The notes under the pieces: generated by a model
Databases searched by the model: none
What the model saw: only the letters and a program-made list of their open reading frames with translations
What the model was told of the DNA's origin: nothing
Shown here: positions 27,597 to 36,024 of the stretch, piece after piece
Position numbering within the stretch: position 1 is the first letter of the stretch
Layout: the number at the start of each line of letters is the position of its first letter
Program-made: the position numbers and the translations under genes
DNA from: Mycobacterium interjectum
GTDB lineage: Bacteria > Actinomycetota > Actinomycetes > Mycobacteriales > Mycobacteriaceae
Assembly: GCF_900078675.2 (NCBI RefSeq)
Contig: NZ_LT546237.1
Span: 1,737,166-1,776,453, forward strand
Reading direction: 5' to 3'
Length of the DNA: 39,288 nucleotides

Positions 27597-28799
27597 TTAC
27601 GTGCGGTCCGAGCATGCTGCGTCTTCAGAATGTCTACGGACCGGGCGCAGCCAGATCGAGCTGCCGGGGTTCTTTAGGAAAAGCGGGTTGGTCTCGTGAA
27701 CCAACTCATGCTGTCGGTGCGCGAATAAGCCGTTCCAGAACACCACCTCGAACGCCGAGTTATACATTAGGAAGGCGCGCAGAGCATAGATTTCGTTCCA
27801 TGACTTATTGTCCTCAAATAGCCACGGCCGCGGATACTCGAACGGGTACTGAATGTCGTGAAAATGTACCAGCACGCCCTTGTTGAGTCTGGGCAGGATG
27901 GAAAACAGCTCGAAGTGCACATCACTGGCGGTCTTGAGGACATGGCTGGAGTCGATAAACAGGATGTCGTTCTCATTGAGTTTGGAGAACGTCGAAACCG
28001 GCACACCCTGAACCCGCCTCTCGATGATATCGACCCGGGAACGGTCTTCCTCGCGAAGCCTGCTGCGAAGCCGATCGGGGTCTGAATCGATGCAAGTCAA
28101 TGCGAAGTCGCTGAGACCGACATGATCAACGGCGTCGAGTATGCAGGCCGAGGCGAATCCTGATCCGACCTCGATCGCGATGACGTTCTTCGGCTTAAAA
28201 TGGGCAACCATCGCGCGCAGCATCATGGCGTCGCCGTACGGATAGCAGCCGTTGTCGTAGTAGTAGCGGTTCTTGCCGTCGTCATGCTCGCTGAATGGCG
28301 TGTCCTTGATGAATTCTGCGTTTTCTTTCCAAAACCGCACCATGGCGTCTTCATCGAAATGGATGCTTTTGATGTCGCTAGGTTCCTGCAGGTACTGCTT
28401 CTCGACGTATTCGGCGATGGTCGATGGATCCACGATGGGTGAATGGTAGTGTCCGGGCAAAAACTGGGCTGGCACCGACTTTTCCTGCTGAAGCTTGTAC
28501 TCGTTCGAGTTGACGAAGGCGAAATAGACTTGCTCGGGTGGCATGTTGGCGGCACCGGTCACCCAGTCAGCGAACTCCTCCGGTCCGGGATCTCGCTTCA
28601 GGACGGTGGTGTAAAGGCTGGCGATATATTCCTCGGCGGCGGCGGGGCTCATGTGCGGCATGCTTTTAGATGCTTCTGACGCGGGTGTAGTGGCGGGATT
28701 GACGCCCATGTCCCCGGCGACGGCGACGGCGATATTCTCCTCCGACAGCGGGACGACCGGATGCTTGGTCGACCCGTCGGGCGGAATACTCCCGGTCAT
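27597..28799 (-). CDS. DUF4214 - SAM methyltransferase, shortened paralogue of the 31259-34702 gene
   Basis: The 400-residue product begins MTGSIPPDGSTKHPVVPLSE, followed by a DUF4214 repeat (AAAEEYIASLYTTVLKRDPG) and a methyltransferase domain: KNVIAIEVGSGFASACILDA, DILFIDSSHVLKTASDVHFE and GVLVHFHDIQYPFEYPRPW (FIDSSH and HFHDI acids). It is nearly the same as residues 298-635 of the 1147-residue protein, but lacks that protein's first and third methyltransferase domains. A 2-bp deletion (CTGCGAGCCC to CTGCGCCC) changes the last ~15 codons. GAGG 7 nt upstream marks ATG 28799, and a TATAGT -10 lies about 52 nt before it. Probably a functional O-methyltransferase upstream of the sulfotransferase gene. 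Confidence 0.85.
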   Translation of the reverse strand: MTGSIPPDGSTKHPVVPLSEENIAVAVAGDMGVNPATTPASEASKSMPHMSPAAAEEYIASLYTTVLKRDPGPEEFADWVTGAANMPPEQVYFAFVNSNEYKLQQEKSVPAQFLPGHYHSPIVDPSTIAEYVEKQYLQEPSDIKSIHFDEDAMVRFWKENAEFIKDTPFSEHDDGKNRYYYDNGCYPYGDAMMLRAMVAHFKPKNVIAIEVGSGFASACILDAVDHVGLSDFALTCIDSDPDRLRSRLREEDRSRVDIIERRVQGVPVSTFSKLNENDILFIDSSHVLKTASDVHFELFSILPRLNKGVLVHFHDIQYPFEYPRPWLFEDNKSWNEIYALRAFLMYNSAFEVVFWNGLFAHRQHELVHETNPLFLKNPGSSIWLRPVRRHSEDAACSDRT

Positions 28800-28876
28800 G
28801 ATGCCACCTCACTGTAGTCACCGAACTTGTGCGCCCTCCCGACCACGCCTCACTATAAGGCTCTTCGGCCTCGTCG
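28800..28876 (-). promoter_or_regulatory. 5' flank shared by two methyltransferase genes (copy 1)
   Basis: The sequence from the start codon to about 28876 is closely repeated at 35473-35550, sharing ACCACGCCTCACTATAAGG and CATGATGCCACCT. On the minus strand it holds TATAGT (28857-28852), a plausible -10, and the SD GAGGTGG. No good -35 is seen. The conservation suggests a common promoter region copied with the genes. Confidence 0.5.
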
Positions 28877-28895
28877 TGGGGGTACTAAGAACGTC

Positions 28896-29274
28896 CTGAC
28901 TCGGGAGGGCATAGATCTGGTCGCCCGCGGTGGGCTACTCAGGCAGTTGACGAAGAATGTGTCTGGAGATCGCGCTGGATGCGGAGATGACTGAGCACCT
29001 GGGCTATGACAAGCACGACCCGGTCGGCGCGTGAGCGGCAGCAACTCCCGCAATGGCACCCGACCCAAGACAGTGTTCCCCGAGATCGGGCCGCTCGAGA
29101 TCGAGGCGCCGGCGACGACTGCCTGCGCGCCCGCGCCTCGAAATCGACAACCGCCGCAGCCACGAACTCTTCGACGAGAACTGCCGGCGACGCAGCCAAC
29201 CCACGTGCGCCCTTGCCCAACTCCGCACCGACACCGGGCGACACCCGCGGCTAATCAGATACTCCTCGCGTGGA
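28896..29274 (+). pseudogene. IS256-family transposase N-terminal remnant, target of the IS1634-type insertion
   Basis: Reads LTREGIDLVARGGLLRQLTK, then after a 1-base insertion EIALDAEMTEHLGYDKHDPV, then in another frame SGSNSRNGTRPKTVFPEIGP and LEIEAPA. This is the N-terminus of an IS256-family transposase with at least two frameshifts. Its last 270 bp are duplicated on the far side of the inserted element. Confidence 0.8.
29005..29274. repeat. 270-bp direct repeat, left copy (long target duplication)
   Basis: Matches 30916-31185 with a single difference that I can find (A at 29147, G at 31058). The repeat flanks the intact IS1634-family element exactly at its inverted-repeat tips. Long, variable direct repeats are a known trait of the IS1634 family, including IS1549 of M. 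smegmatis. Confidence 0.92.
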
Positions 29275-30915
29275 CCTGACTTTTATCACCGTTGCGGGTT
29301 TGGCGACTTCGTAAAGCTCTGACCTGGCGGTTGAGTGTTCTCCTGGTGCGGATTTGTGCACTAGGGCTGGCCTCGTAGGGTGCCTTGGTGGCGTATGTGC
29401 GCACGGTGAAGACCTCCTCGGGTGCCACGGCGGTGCAGATCGTGTGGTCGACGCGGCGTGGGTCACGCAAGATCGAGCACCTGGGCTCGGCCCATGACGT
29501 TGCGGGGGTGGCCGCGCTGAAGGCTGCGGCTGCTCAGCGGCTGGCCGCCGGGCAGGCCCAGTTGGATCTTGGGCTGGCGGCGCGCTCGCAGTCCGAGCCG
29601 TTGCCGATCACCTCTTCGAAGGCCGCTCATCTGTGGGATGCACTGTGTGCTGCCTACGAGATCCTCGGGTTCGACGAGGCTGCCGACGGCGATGCGGCGT
29701 TTCGCCAGCTGGTGCTCGCACGGATCATTGAGCCGACCAGCAAGGCCGATTCCCTGCGCGTCATCGAGGAGACCGGCATCGCGCCGGTGTCGTATCCGAC
29801 GCTCAACCGCCGGCTGCCGGTGTTCGCCAAACCCAGTTTCCGGCAAGCGCTTTCGGCCATGTGTGCTTCTCATGCCCGGTTGGGCCGGGCCAGCTTGGTG
29901 CTCTACGACGTGACCACCCTGCACTTTGAGACCGACGCAGGTGACGGTTTCCGTGAGCCCGGGTTTTCAAAGGAGCGCCGCCTCGATCCGCAGATCACTC
30001 TCGGACTGCTCACCGATGCCACCGGGTTCCCGCTGACGGTGGCAGCCTTCGAAGGCAACAAGGCCGAGACGGCGACGATGGTGCCGGTGATCAACGCGTT
30101 CAAGACCGCCCACCAGCTCAGCGATGTCACCGTGGTCGCTGACGCCGGAATGATCTCTGAAGCCAATCAGGTGGCTCTTCAGGCCGCGGGGTTGTCGTTC
30201 ATCCTGGGCGCCCGCATTCCGTATCTGCCCGATGTGGTGCGCGAATGGCGCAACAAACACCCCGACGACGCGATCCCCGATGGGCTGGTGGTGACCCAGC
30301 CCTGGCCATCGACCTCCACGGAGAAGACCCGGGGCATCCCGGATCGGGTGACCCACTACCAGTACCGCCACGACCGAGCCCGGCGCACCCTGCGGGGTAT
30401 TGACGAACAAGTCCGCAAGGCCGAACGTGCCGTTGACGGGCACGCCCCGGTCAAACGAAACCGCTACATCCAACTCTCGGGAGCGACAAAGTCGGTGAAC
30501 CGGACGTTGGAAGCCAAGTCCCGCGCACTGGCCGGATGGAAGGGCTACACCACCAACCTCACCGGACAACCCGCGGCGTTCGTCATCAACGCCTACCACC
30601 AGCTGTGGCGCGTCGAGAAGAGCTTTCGGATGTCCAAGCACGACCTACAAGCCCGACCGATCTACCACCGCACCCGCGACTCCATCGAGGCGCACCTGAG
30701 CGTGGTGTTCGCCGCAATGGCCGTATCCCATTGGATAGAGCACCAAACCGGTTGGAGCATCAAGAAATTCGTCCGCAACGCCCGGCGCTACCGCACCGTC
30801 ACCATCCAAGCCGGCAGCCACACGCTGACCGCCGCCGAACCACCGCCGGCCGACCTCGCCGAAGTCCTCGCCACAATCCACGGCCTACGTGCGCACTAGC
30901 CTGATAAAAGTCAGG
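29275..30915 (+). mobile_element. IS1634-family insertion sequence (IS1549-like), intact
   Basis: The element is 1641 bp, bounded by the 14-bp perfect inverted repeat CCTGACTTTTATCA at both tips. It has one full-length transposase gene and 270-bp flanking direct repeats with one mismatch, so insertion appears recent. It landed in an IS256 remnant between two glycan operons and disrupts no intact gene. Confidence 0.92.
29385..30899 (+). CDS. IS1634-family transposase (IS4 superfamily, DDE)
   Basis: This product of about 504 residues has DDE carboxylates in LVLYDVTTLHFETDAG (first D) and VTVVADAGMISEANQVAL (second D), and the IS4-superfamily YREK motif in YHQLWRVEKSFRMSKHDL (E and K). It catalyses cut-and-paste movement of the flanking element. 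The start is TTG 29385 or GTG 29388 (VAYVRTVKTSSGA); I cannot separate them. The frame is uninterrupted and its stop lies 16 bp from the right inverted-repeat tip, so it is probably active. Confidence 0.93.
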   Translation: MVAYVRTVKTSSGATAVQIVWSTRRGSRKIEHLGSAHDVAGVAALKAAAAQRLAAGQAQLDLGLAARSQSEPLPITSSKAAHLWDALCAAYEILGFDEAADGDAAFRQLVLARIIEPTSKADSLRVIEETGIAPVSYPTLNRRLPVFAKPSFRQALSAMCASHARLGRASLVLYDVTTLHFETDAGDGFREPGFSKERRLDPQITLGLLTDATGFPLTVAAFEGNKAETATMVPVINAFKTAHQLSDVTVVADAGMISEANQVALQAAGLSFILGARIPYLPDVVREWRNKHPDDAIPDGLVVTQPWPSTSTEKTRGIPDRVTHYQYRHDRARRTLRGIDEQVRKAERAVDGHAPVKRNRYIQLSGATKSVNRTLEAKSRALAGWKGYTTNLTGQPAAFVINAYHQLWRVEKSFRMSKHDLQARPIYHRTRDSIEAHLSVVFAAMAVSHWIEHQTGWSIKKFVRNARRYRTVTIQAGSHTLTAAEPPPADLAEVLATIHGLRAH

Positions 30916-31185
30916 TATGACAAGCACGACCCGGTCGGCGCGTGAGCGGCAGCAACTCCCGCAATGGCACCCGACCCAAGACAGTGTTCCCCGAGATCGG
31001 GCCGCTCGAGATCGAGGCGCCGGCGACGACTGCCTGCGCGCCCGCGCCTCGAAATCGGCAACCGCCGCAGCCACGAACTCTTCGACGAGAACTGCCGGCG
31101 ACGCAGCCAACCCACGTGCGCCCTTGCCCAACTCCGCACCGACACCGGGCGACACCCGCGGCTAATCAGATACTCCTCGCGTGGA
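30916..31185. repeat. 270-bp direct repeat, right copy
   Basis: Right-hand duplicate of 29005-29274, carrying the same broken IS256 reading frames (SGSNSRNGTRPKTVFPEIGP). After it the original locus resumes, 73 bp from the stop of the giant methyltransferase gene. Confidence 0.92.
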
Positions 31186-31258
31186 TGCCGAGGTGGCTGA
31201 GAATTTCTCGCTGGGGTCGCGCGTGGACCGGCTCCCAATGGACGGCGTGGGCCGAGAA

Positions 31259-34200
31259 CTAGCCTGCGGGACGGCGCAACACCACGTAGTCCTGCGTGAA
31301 GTGATGCCCCATTACGATCACGTCGATGATCTCGAAGTACCTGGACCACGTCTGCCGGATATAGGAGCGCGTGTGATAGGTCGCGCGATAGTACGTGCTC
31401 CGGTCCTCGCCGATGGCGTTGTCGGCAATGCCGTCGAAAAATCCGAAGCGCTCGACGAAAGGGACGAAGAGGGCCTCGGGCTGATGGTAATACAGGCCCT
31501 CACCGTTAACCGTGAGGACCGCGAGCCCACCCGGCTTGAGGATCCTGCGGATCTGATCTAGCCACAATAGCTGGTGGTGCTCGGTCAGGTGGGTCATCAC
31601 CGAGATGCCATACAGAAAATCGACGGACCGTTCCTCGAGCTCGAATCCATCGAGCGAGAGCACCCCGAAGTCGCCATACGCCGCAAGATTCTGGGCGCAC
31701 CAGCGGACGTTCACTTCGTCGATATCCAGGCCGATCGTCCTTCCGGGCCGTCCCTCTCCCGACTCGCGGATCTGCCGCAACACGCGTCCGCAGCCAACGC
31801 CCCAGTCCAGTACCGTTCCGAGGTCTGCGATCGGCCGCCCGGCGTGACGCCGTGCGATGAGGTCGAGCTGGTGGAACGTCGTGGCTCCGAAGACGAGGTA
31901 CTGGAAGGCGTCCGACGTGGGACCCGAGACGCGATGGATATTCGCGATGTCGGGGAGCGGCGCACTCAGCCTTGAGGCATCGAATACCGCCTTCGGGATC
32001 CACAGGCTGCGTAGCGACGAGTGGAACTGCGACCGCGAATCCCCCGGTTCGCTCGAGTCGACGCCGATGCGCAGGTTCGTGCCGGGTGCCGCCATGAGCT
32101 GCGATCGCGGGATGCGCAGGCTCCCGTACTGCGCTTGCTTTCCGAGCACAGATGGTGGCCCGGGAAGCTGGGGGATACTCGTCTCGGATTGATCGAAAAG
32201 CTTGACCGTCACGTCGCATGGGGGAATGGGCTTTTCGACGACGACGGAAATGTCCAGCGCATCTTCGAGACGAGCAATCCTGGGCGTAAACAGCACGGCT
32301 TCCTCAAGGTCAGCCCGCACCGCGGGATCGATCGACTGCATCGCCTCGAGCCGACGGCTCTCGCCCAACGCCAGGAGCGCACCATTCTCGCGGAAGACGA
32401 TCGAGAACGGAACGTCCGGCCTCAGGCCGTTGGCGAGCGGCATCCACAGCCGCCAGTTGTACGTCGGTGCAGCTGGCGAGGCGGGTAGATTCAGGGCCGC
32501 CCGCAGCTGCGGATGCGGGAAGCAGGGCCGCAAGGTGATGACCACTTCGCCGCCTTGCACAAACTGGATCTCTGGCCGCTCCTCAGGCTCCTCCTCGCAC
32601 AGCGCCCAACCGTCGATGAGGAACTTGTCGACTCGGCCGACGTGCCCGCGAAGGGAACGTTTGCCGCCGGCACCGGGGGTGTTCACCATCGGGCTCGTCA
32701 CTAAGGAAGGAGCTGGAATCGTAGTATGCACTTCAGGGTCACCCAAGACACCAATCTGAGCGTGCTGCGTCTGCGGAATGTCTGCGGACCGGGCTCGCAG
32801 CCAGATCGAGCTGCCGGGGTTCTTTAGGAAAAGCGGATTGGTCTCATCAACCAACTCATGCTGTAGGCGCGCGAATAAGCCGTTCCAGAACACCACCTCG
32901 AAAGCCGAGCTATACATTAGGAAGGCGCGCAGAGCATAGATTTCGTTCCATGATTTATTGTCCTCGAATAGCCATTGCCGTGGATACTCGAACGGGTACT
33001 GAATGTCGTGAAAATGTATCAGCACGCCCTTGTTGAGGCTGGGCAGGATGGAAAACAGCTCGTAGTGCACATCACTGGCGGTCTTGAGGACGTGGGTGGA
33101 GTCGATGAACAGGATGTCGTTCTCATTGAGTTTGGAAAACGTCGAAACCGGCACATCCTGAACCAGCCCCTCGATGATATCGACCCGGGAACGGTCTTCC
33201 TCGCGAAGCCTGCCACGAAGGCGATCGGCGTCTGGATCGATGCAGGTGATCGTGAAGTCGCTGAGGCCTGCATGATCAACGGCGTCGAGCATGCAGGCCG
33301 AGGAGAATCCTGATCCGACCTCGATGACGTTCTTCGGCTTAAAATGGGCAATCATCGCGCGCAGCATTATGGCATCGCCGTACGGATAGCAGCCGTTGTC
33401 ATAATAGTAGCGGTTCTTGCCATCGTCATGCTCGCTGAACGGGGTGTTTTGGATGAATTCTGCGTTTTCTTTCCAGAACCGCACCATGGCGTCTTCATCG
33501 AAATGGATGCCTTTGATGTCGTCAGGTTCCTGCAGGTACTGTTTCTCAACGTATTCGGCAATGGTCGATGGATCCACGATGGGTGAATGGTAGTGCCCAG
33601 GCAAGAACTGGGTTCGCACCGACTTTTCCTGCTTACGCTGGTACTCATCCGAGTTGACGAAGCGAAAATAGACTTGCTCGGGTGGCAATGCGCCGGCAGT
33701 GGTCACCCAGTGAGCGAACTCCTCCGGTCCGGGATCTCGCTTCAAGATCGTGGTGTAGAGGCTGGCGATATATTCCTCGGCGGCGGCGGGGCTCATGTGC
33801 GGCATGCTTTTAGATGCTCCTGACACGGGTGTAGTTGGATGGTTCGGGGCCGACGCGGGCCAGTCGGGCAGGCGGTCAAGCTCTTTCACGCACACGTAGG
33901 TGTCCTGTGTCCCATGTGTCCCCCACCAGAGCCCTTCATGGAACTTCGATAGCCGCAGGTCGGGCATGGAGGCCAGGACCGGCAGTACCCAGCGGGGATA
34001 GCTGATCGTCAGGCCATACTCCGCTGTGTCGGGATCGTCCTGCTCCGACTGCGGGATGAAGCCGAAACCGTTCGCCTTGACTTTCAGGCCTGGGTAGCCC
34101 CGCTTGTCAAGAGCAAAGCCGTAGGCGGTGAAGATCAGCACGCCGCGGGGCGCCAGGGCGTTGGCCAAAGCCTTCAGCCAGCGCGCCCAGGTGGTCTCCG

Positions 34201-34702
34201 GCATGTGCGAGAAAAACGAGTGGGCGAAGATGACATCCTGCGGGGGCAGCTTCAGTTGCTCGGGCACCGGCGAGGAGATGTAGCTTTCCACGCCCAGGAC
34301 GTCCTTGTTGAAGTTCACGGCGTCGATGTGGATGTCGCAGGTCGCGAGAAGACTGTCGGCGAACACATGTCCCATGTGCCTGGCGGTGCAGCCATAGCCC
34401 GATGCGAAGTCCAACACTCGGCGAGGCGCCCAATCCGATTTGGCAACTGCGTAGACCTTTTGCACATCCGTGATCATGGATTTGGCCAGTTTGGCGCTAT
34501 AGCGGCCAAGGTTGAAATATTCCTTCACGGCCCGCTCGCGCCCGCCATTGGCCGCCCAGAGGCGATCCACGAAGTTGAAGATGAAGTCGTTCTCGTGGAT
34601 GGCGGGATTGACGCCCATGTCCTCAGCGAAGGCCATATTTTCGTCCGAGAGCGGGATGAGCGGACGGTTGGTCGACCCCTTGGGCCGTTCGATGTCAGTC
34701 AT
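31259..34702 (-). CDS. Giant protein with three SAM methyltransferase domains, DUF4214 and beta-sandwich-like module
   Basis: This 1147-residue product has five parts in order. MT1 spans about residues 80-275 (RRVLDFASGYGCTARHMG at 94; SHMPETTWARWLKALANAL). DUF4214 is at 303-355 (AAAEEYIASLYTTILKRDPG). MT2 spans about 430-635 (KNVIEVGSGFSSACMLDA at 457; FIDSTHVLK; LIHFHDIQYP). A GWV-type module is at about 683-760 (GHVGRVDKFLIDGWALCEEE). MT3 spans 964-1147 (VLDWGVGCGRVLRQIRES, IGLDIDEVNVRWCAQNL, RRILKPGGLAVLTVNG). All three retain the SAM-binding glycine loop. It presumably methylates several positions of one glycan without releasing it. The start follows GGAGCGC in the minus strand. It lies 54 bp after a frameshifted methyltransferase gene. 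MT2 is duplicated in the 400-residue protein. Substrate unknown. Confidence 0.85.
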   Translation of the reverse strand: MTDIERPKGSTNRPLIPLSDENMAFAEDMGVNPAIHENDFIFNFVDRLWAANGGRERAVKEYFNLGRYSAKLAKSMITDVQKVYAVAKSDWAPRRVLDFASGYGCTARHMGHVFADSLLATCDIHIDAVNFNKDVLGVESYISSPVPEQLKLPPQDVIFAHSFFSHMPETTWARWLKALANALAPRGVLIFTAYGFALDKRGYPGLKVKANGFGFIPQSEQDDPDTAEYGLTISYPRWVLPVLASMPDLRLSKFHEGLWWGTHGTQDTYVCVKELDRLPDWPASAPNHPTTPVSGASKSMPHMSPAAAEEYIASLYTTILKRDPGPEEFAHWVTTAGALPPEQVYFRFVNSDEYQRKQEKSVRTQFLPGHYHSPIVDPSTIAEYVEKQYLQEPDDIKGIHFDEDAMVRFWKENAEFIQNTPFSEHDDGKNRYYYDNGCYPYGDAIMLRAMIAHFKPKNVIEVGSGFSSACMLDAVDHAGLSDFTITCIDPDADRLRGRLREEDRSRVDIIEGLVQDVPVSTFSKLNENDILFIDSTHVLKTASDVHYELFSILPSLNKGVLIHFHDIQYPFEYPRQWLFEDNKSWNEIYALRAFLMYSSAFEVVFWNGLFARLQHELVDETNPLFLKNPGSSIWLRARSADIPQTQHAQIGVLGDPEVHTTIPAPSLVTSPMVNTPGAGGKRSLRGHVGRVDKFLIDGWALCEEEPEERPEIQFVQGGEVVITLRPCFPHPQLRAALNLPASPAAPTYNWRLWMPLANGLRPDVPFSIVFRENGALLALGESRRLEAMQSIDPAVRADLEEAVLFTPRIARLEDALDISVVVEKPIPPCDVTVKLFDQSETSIPQLPGPPSVLGKQAQYGSLRIPRSQLMAAPGTNLRIGVDSSEPGDSRSQFHSSLRSLWIPKAVFDASRLSAPLPDIANIHRVSGPTSDAFQYLVFGATTFHQLDLIARRHAGRPIADLGTVLDWGVGCGRVLRQIRESGEGRPGRTIGLDIDEVNVRWCAQNLAAYGDFGVLSLDGFELEERSVDFLYGISVMTHLTEHHQLLWLDQIRRILKPGGLAVLTVNGEGLYYHQPEALFVPFVERFGFFDGIADNAIGEDRSTYYRATYHTRSYIRQTWSRYFEIIDVIVMGHHFTQDYVVLRRPAG

Positions 34703-34756
34703 ATGCGCTCCTTGGGCTAGACGATTCCTGCTTGCGGCCGTGGACGTCCTGCCCGC

Positions 34757-35472
34757 TCATACCGTTCGTTCGGCCGCATCACATGCCGTAGCGCAACGGC
34801 TCCCAAGCTGGAGGCCGCATTTCCCATACATAAACCTGACGAAGCCTTCCGGGTAGGCGATCGCCGCTTCAGGAATTTCGACTCTCGTCATCCGATAACC
34901 TGGCATCTCATACTCGAAGTTAAAAGATCCCTTTCCCTTTTCATGAGGGCTGACGACTCCTCGTTGAGTAGGGAGAGGCTGGTCAGGCTTCGCCCGCCCG
35001 GCTTCAGCACACGGGCGGTCTCGTACAGATAGTGCCTCACGTCCTTTGGCAGCATGTCCCTGAAAACTGATGCAAGAAACGCTGTATCGAACGACCCGTC
35101 GGAATACGGGAAAACGGAAGTCGGACGAATAGTATTTCCCTTGGGGGTGTACGCGCCATTCTGAACATCTATGACTGTGCAAGCGGTTGCTTGCCTTGAG
35201 ACGTCGAAGCCGGCGGAGCGGCCCTCGCGGTTCGGGTAGCCGGTGAGCGGCATAGCCGTCCGCGCTGAGCCGCAACCAACGTCGAGCACTGCATCACCTG
35301 GCTGCAACCCACATACGTCAACCAAATAACCCAAGAATTCATCGCCGATTGCCTTGTATGCGCCACCGCCACCCGCCCAATCCTGAAGCTCGCTGGTGGC
35401 CAGCCATTCGCCGGGCGAGTCGCAGTTCGCTGTCGAAGTGCGATTCGAGCCGGGCGGAATACCCCCGGTCAT
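34757..35472 (-). pseudogene. SAM methyltransferase with frameshift
   Basis: The first frame (35472 to about 34935) encodes [20 protein letters not shown], motif [51 protein letters not shown] and [20 protein letters not shown]. It runs out of frame in the AAAAGGGAAAGGG tract at 34927-34942. The next frame carries the expected C-terminus: [41 protein letters not shown] one-base loss in the purine tract explains it. The segment between motif I and the acidic loop also looks about 15 residues short compared with relatives. Related enzymes methylate rhamnose-type sugars. Its first eight codons and 5' flank match the 28799 gene. Either a dead gene or phase-variable. Confidence 0.75.
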
Positions 35473-35550
35473 GATGCCACCTTACTGTCGTCAGCCGAAC
35501 TTGTGTGTCCCCTCAACCACGCCTCACTATAAGGAGTCCTCGGCCTCTTC
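35473..35550 (-). promoter_or_regulatory. 5' flank shared by two methyltransferase genes (copy 2)
   Basis: Copy of the 28800-28876 flank, with the same TATAGT (35531-35526) about 54 nt before ATG 35472. It is bordered upstream by an IS256 fragment, so the two flanks end at different junctions. Confidence 0.5.
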
Positions 35551-35599
35551 GAGGAGTATCCGATTAACGGCGGGCGCCGCCCGGTGTCGGCGCGGAGTC

Positions 35600-35935
35600 G
35601 GCCAAAGGCGTATGCGGTTTGGCGGCGTAGCCGGCGGTTCTCCTGGGAGAATGCCTGGATCGAATTCGTGCCCTTCCTGGACTACGACATCGAGATACGC
35701 CGCGCCATCTGCTCGACTAACGCCATGGAATCGATTAACGCCCGCTACCGGCTTGCCATCCGGGCGCACGGACACTTCCCGACCGAACAAACCGCACTGT
35801 AGTGCCGCTACCTGGTCACCACAGCCCTGGACCCGACCGGGCGAGGCAAGCACGATGGGCAATAAGGTGGAAGCCCGCACTCAACGCCCTAGCAATCACC
35901 TTCAACGGCCGGATCACCTCGACCGGCAACTAACA
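35600..35935 (+). pseudogene. IS256-family transposase C-terminal remnant
   Basis: Reads ENAWIEFVPFLDYDIEIRRA, ICSTNAMESINARYRLAIRA, HGHFPTEQTAL, stop, then CRYLVTTALDPTGRGKHDG and, shifted, KPALNALAITFNGRI. This is the C-terminus of an IS256-family transposase, including the STNAMES catalytic-Glu region, broken by a stop and a frameshift. Confidence 0.85.
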
Positions 35936-36024
35936 AATGCGAAGGTCGGATCCACCGTTAATCGGACAGCCCCCGCGAAAAGTTGACGCTAACAGGCATC
36001 GAACATCGCCGGGCCTCGATCCGG

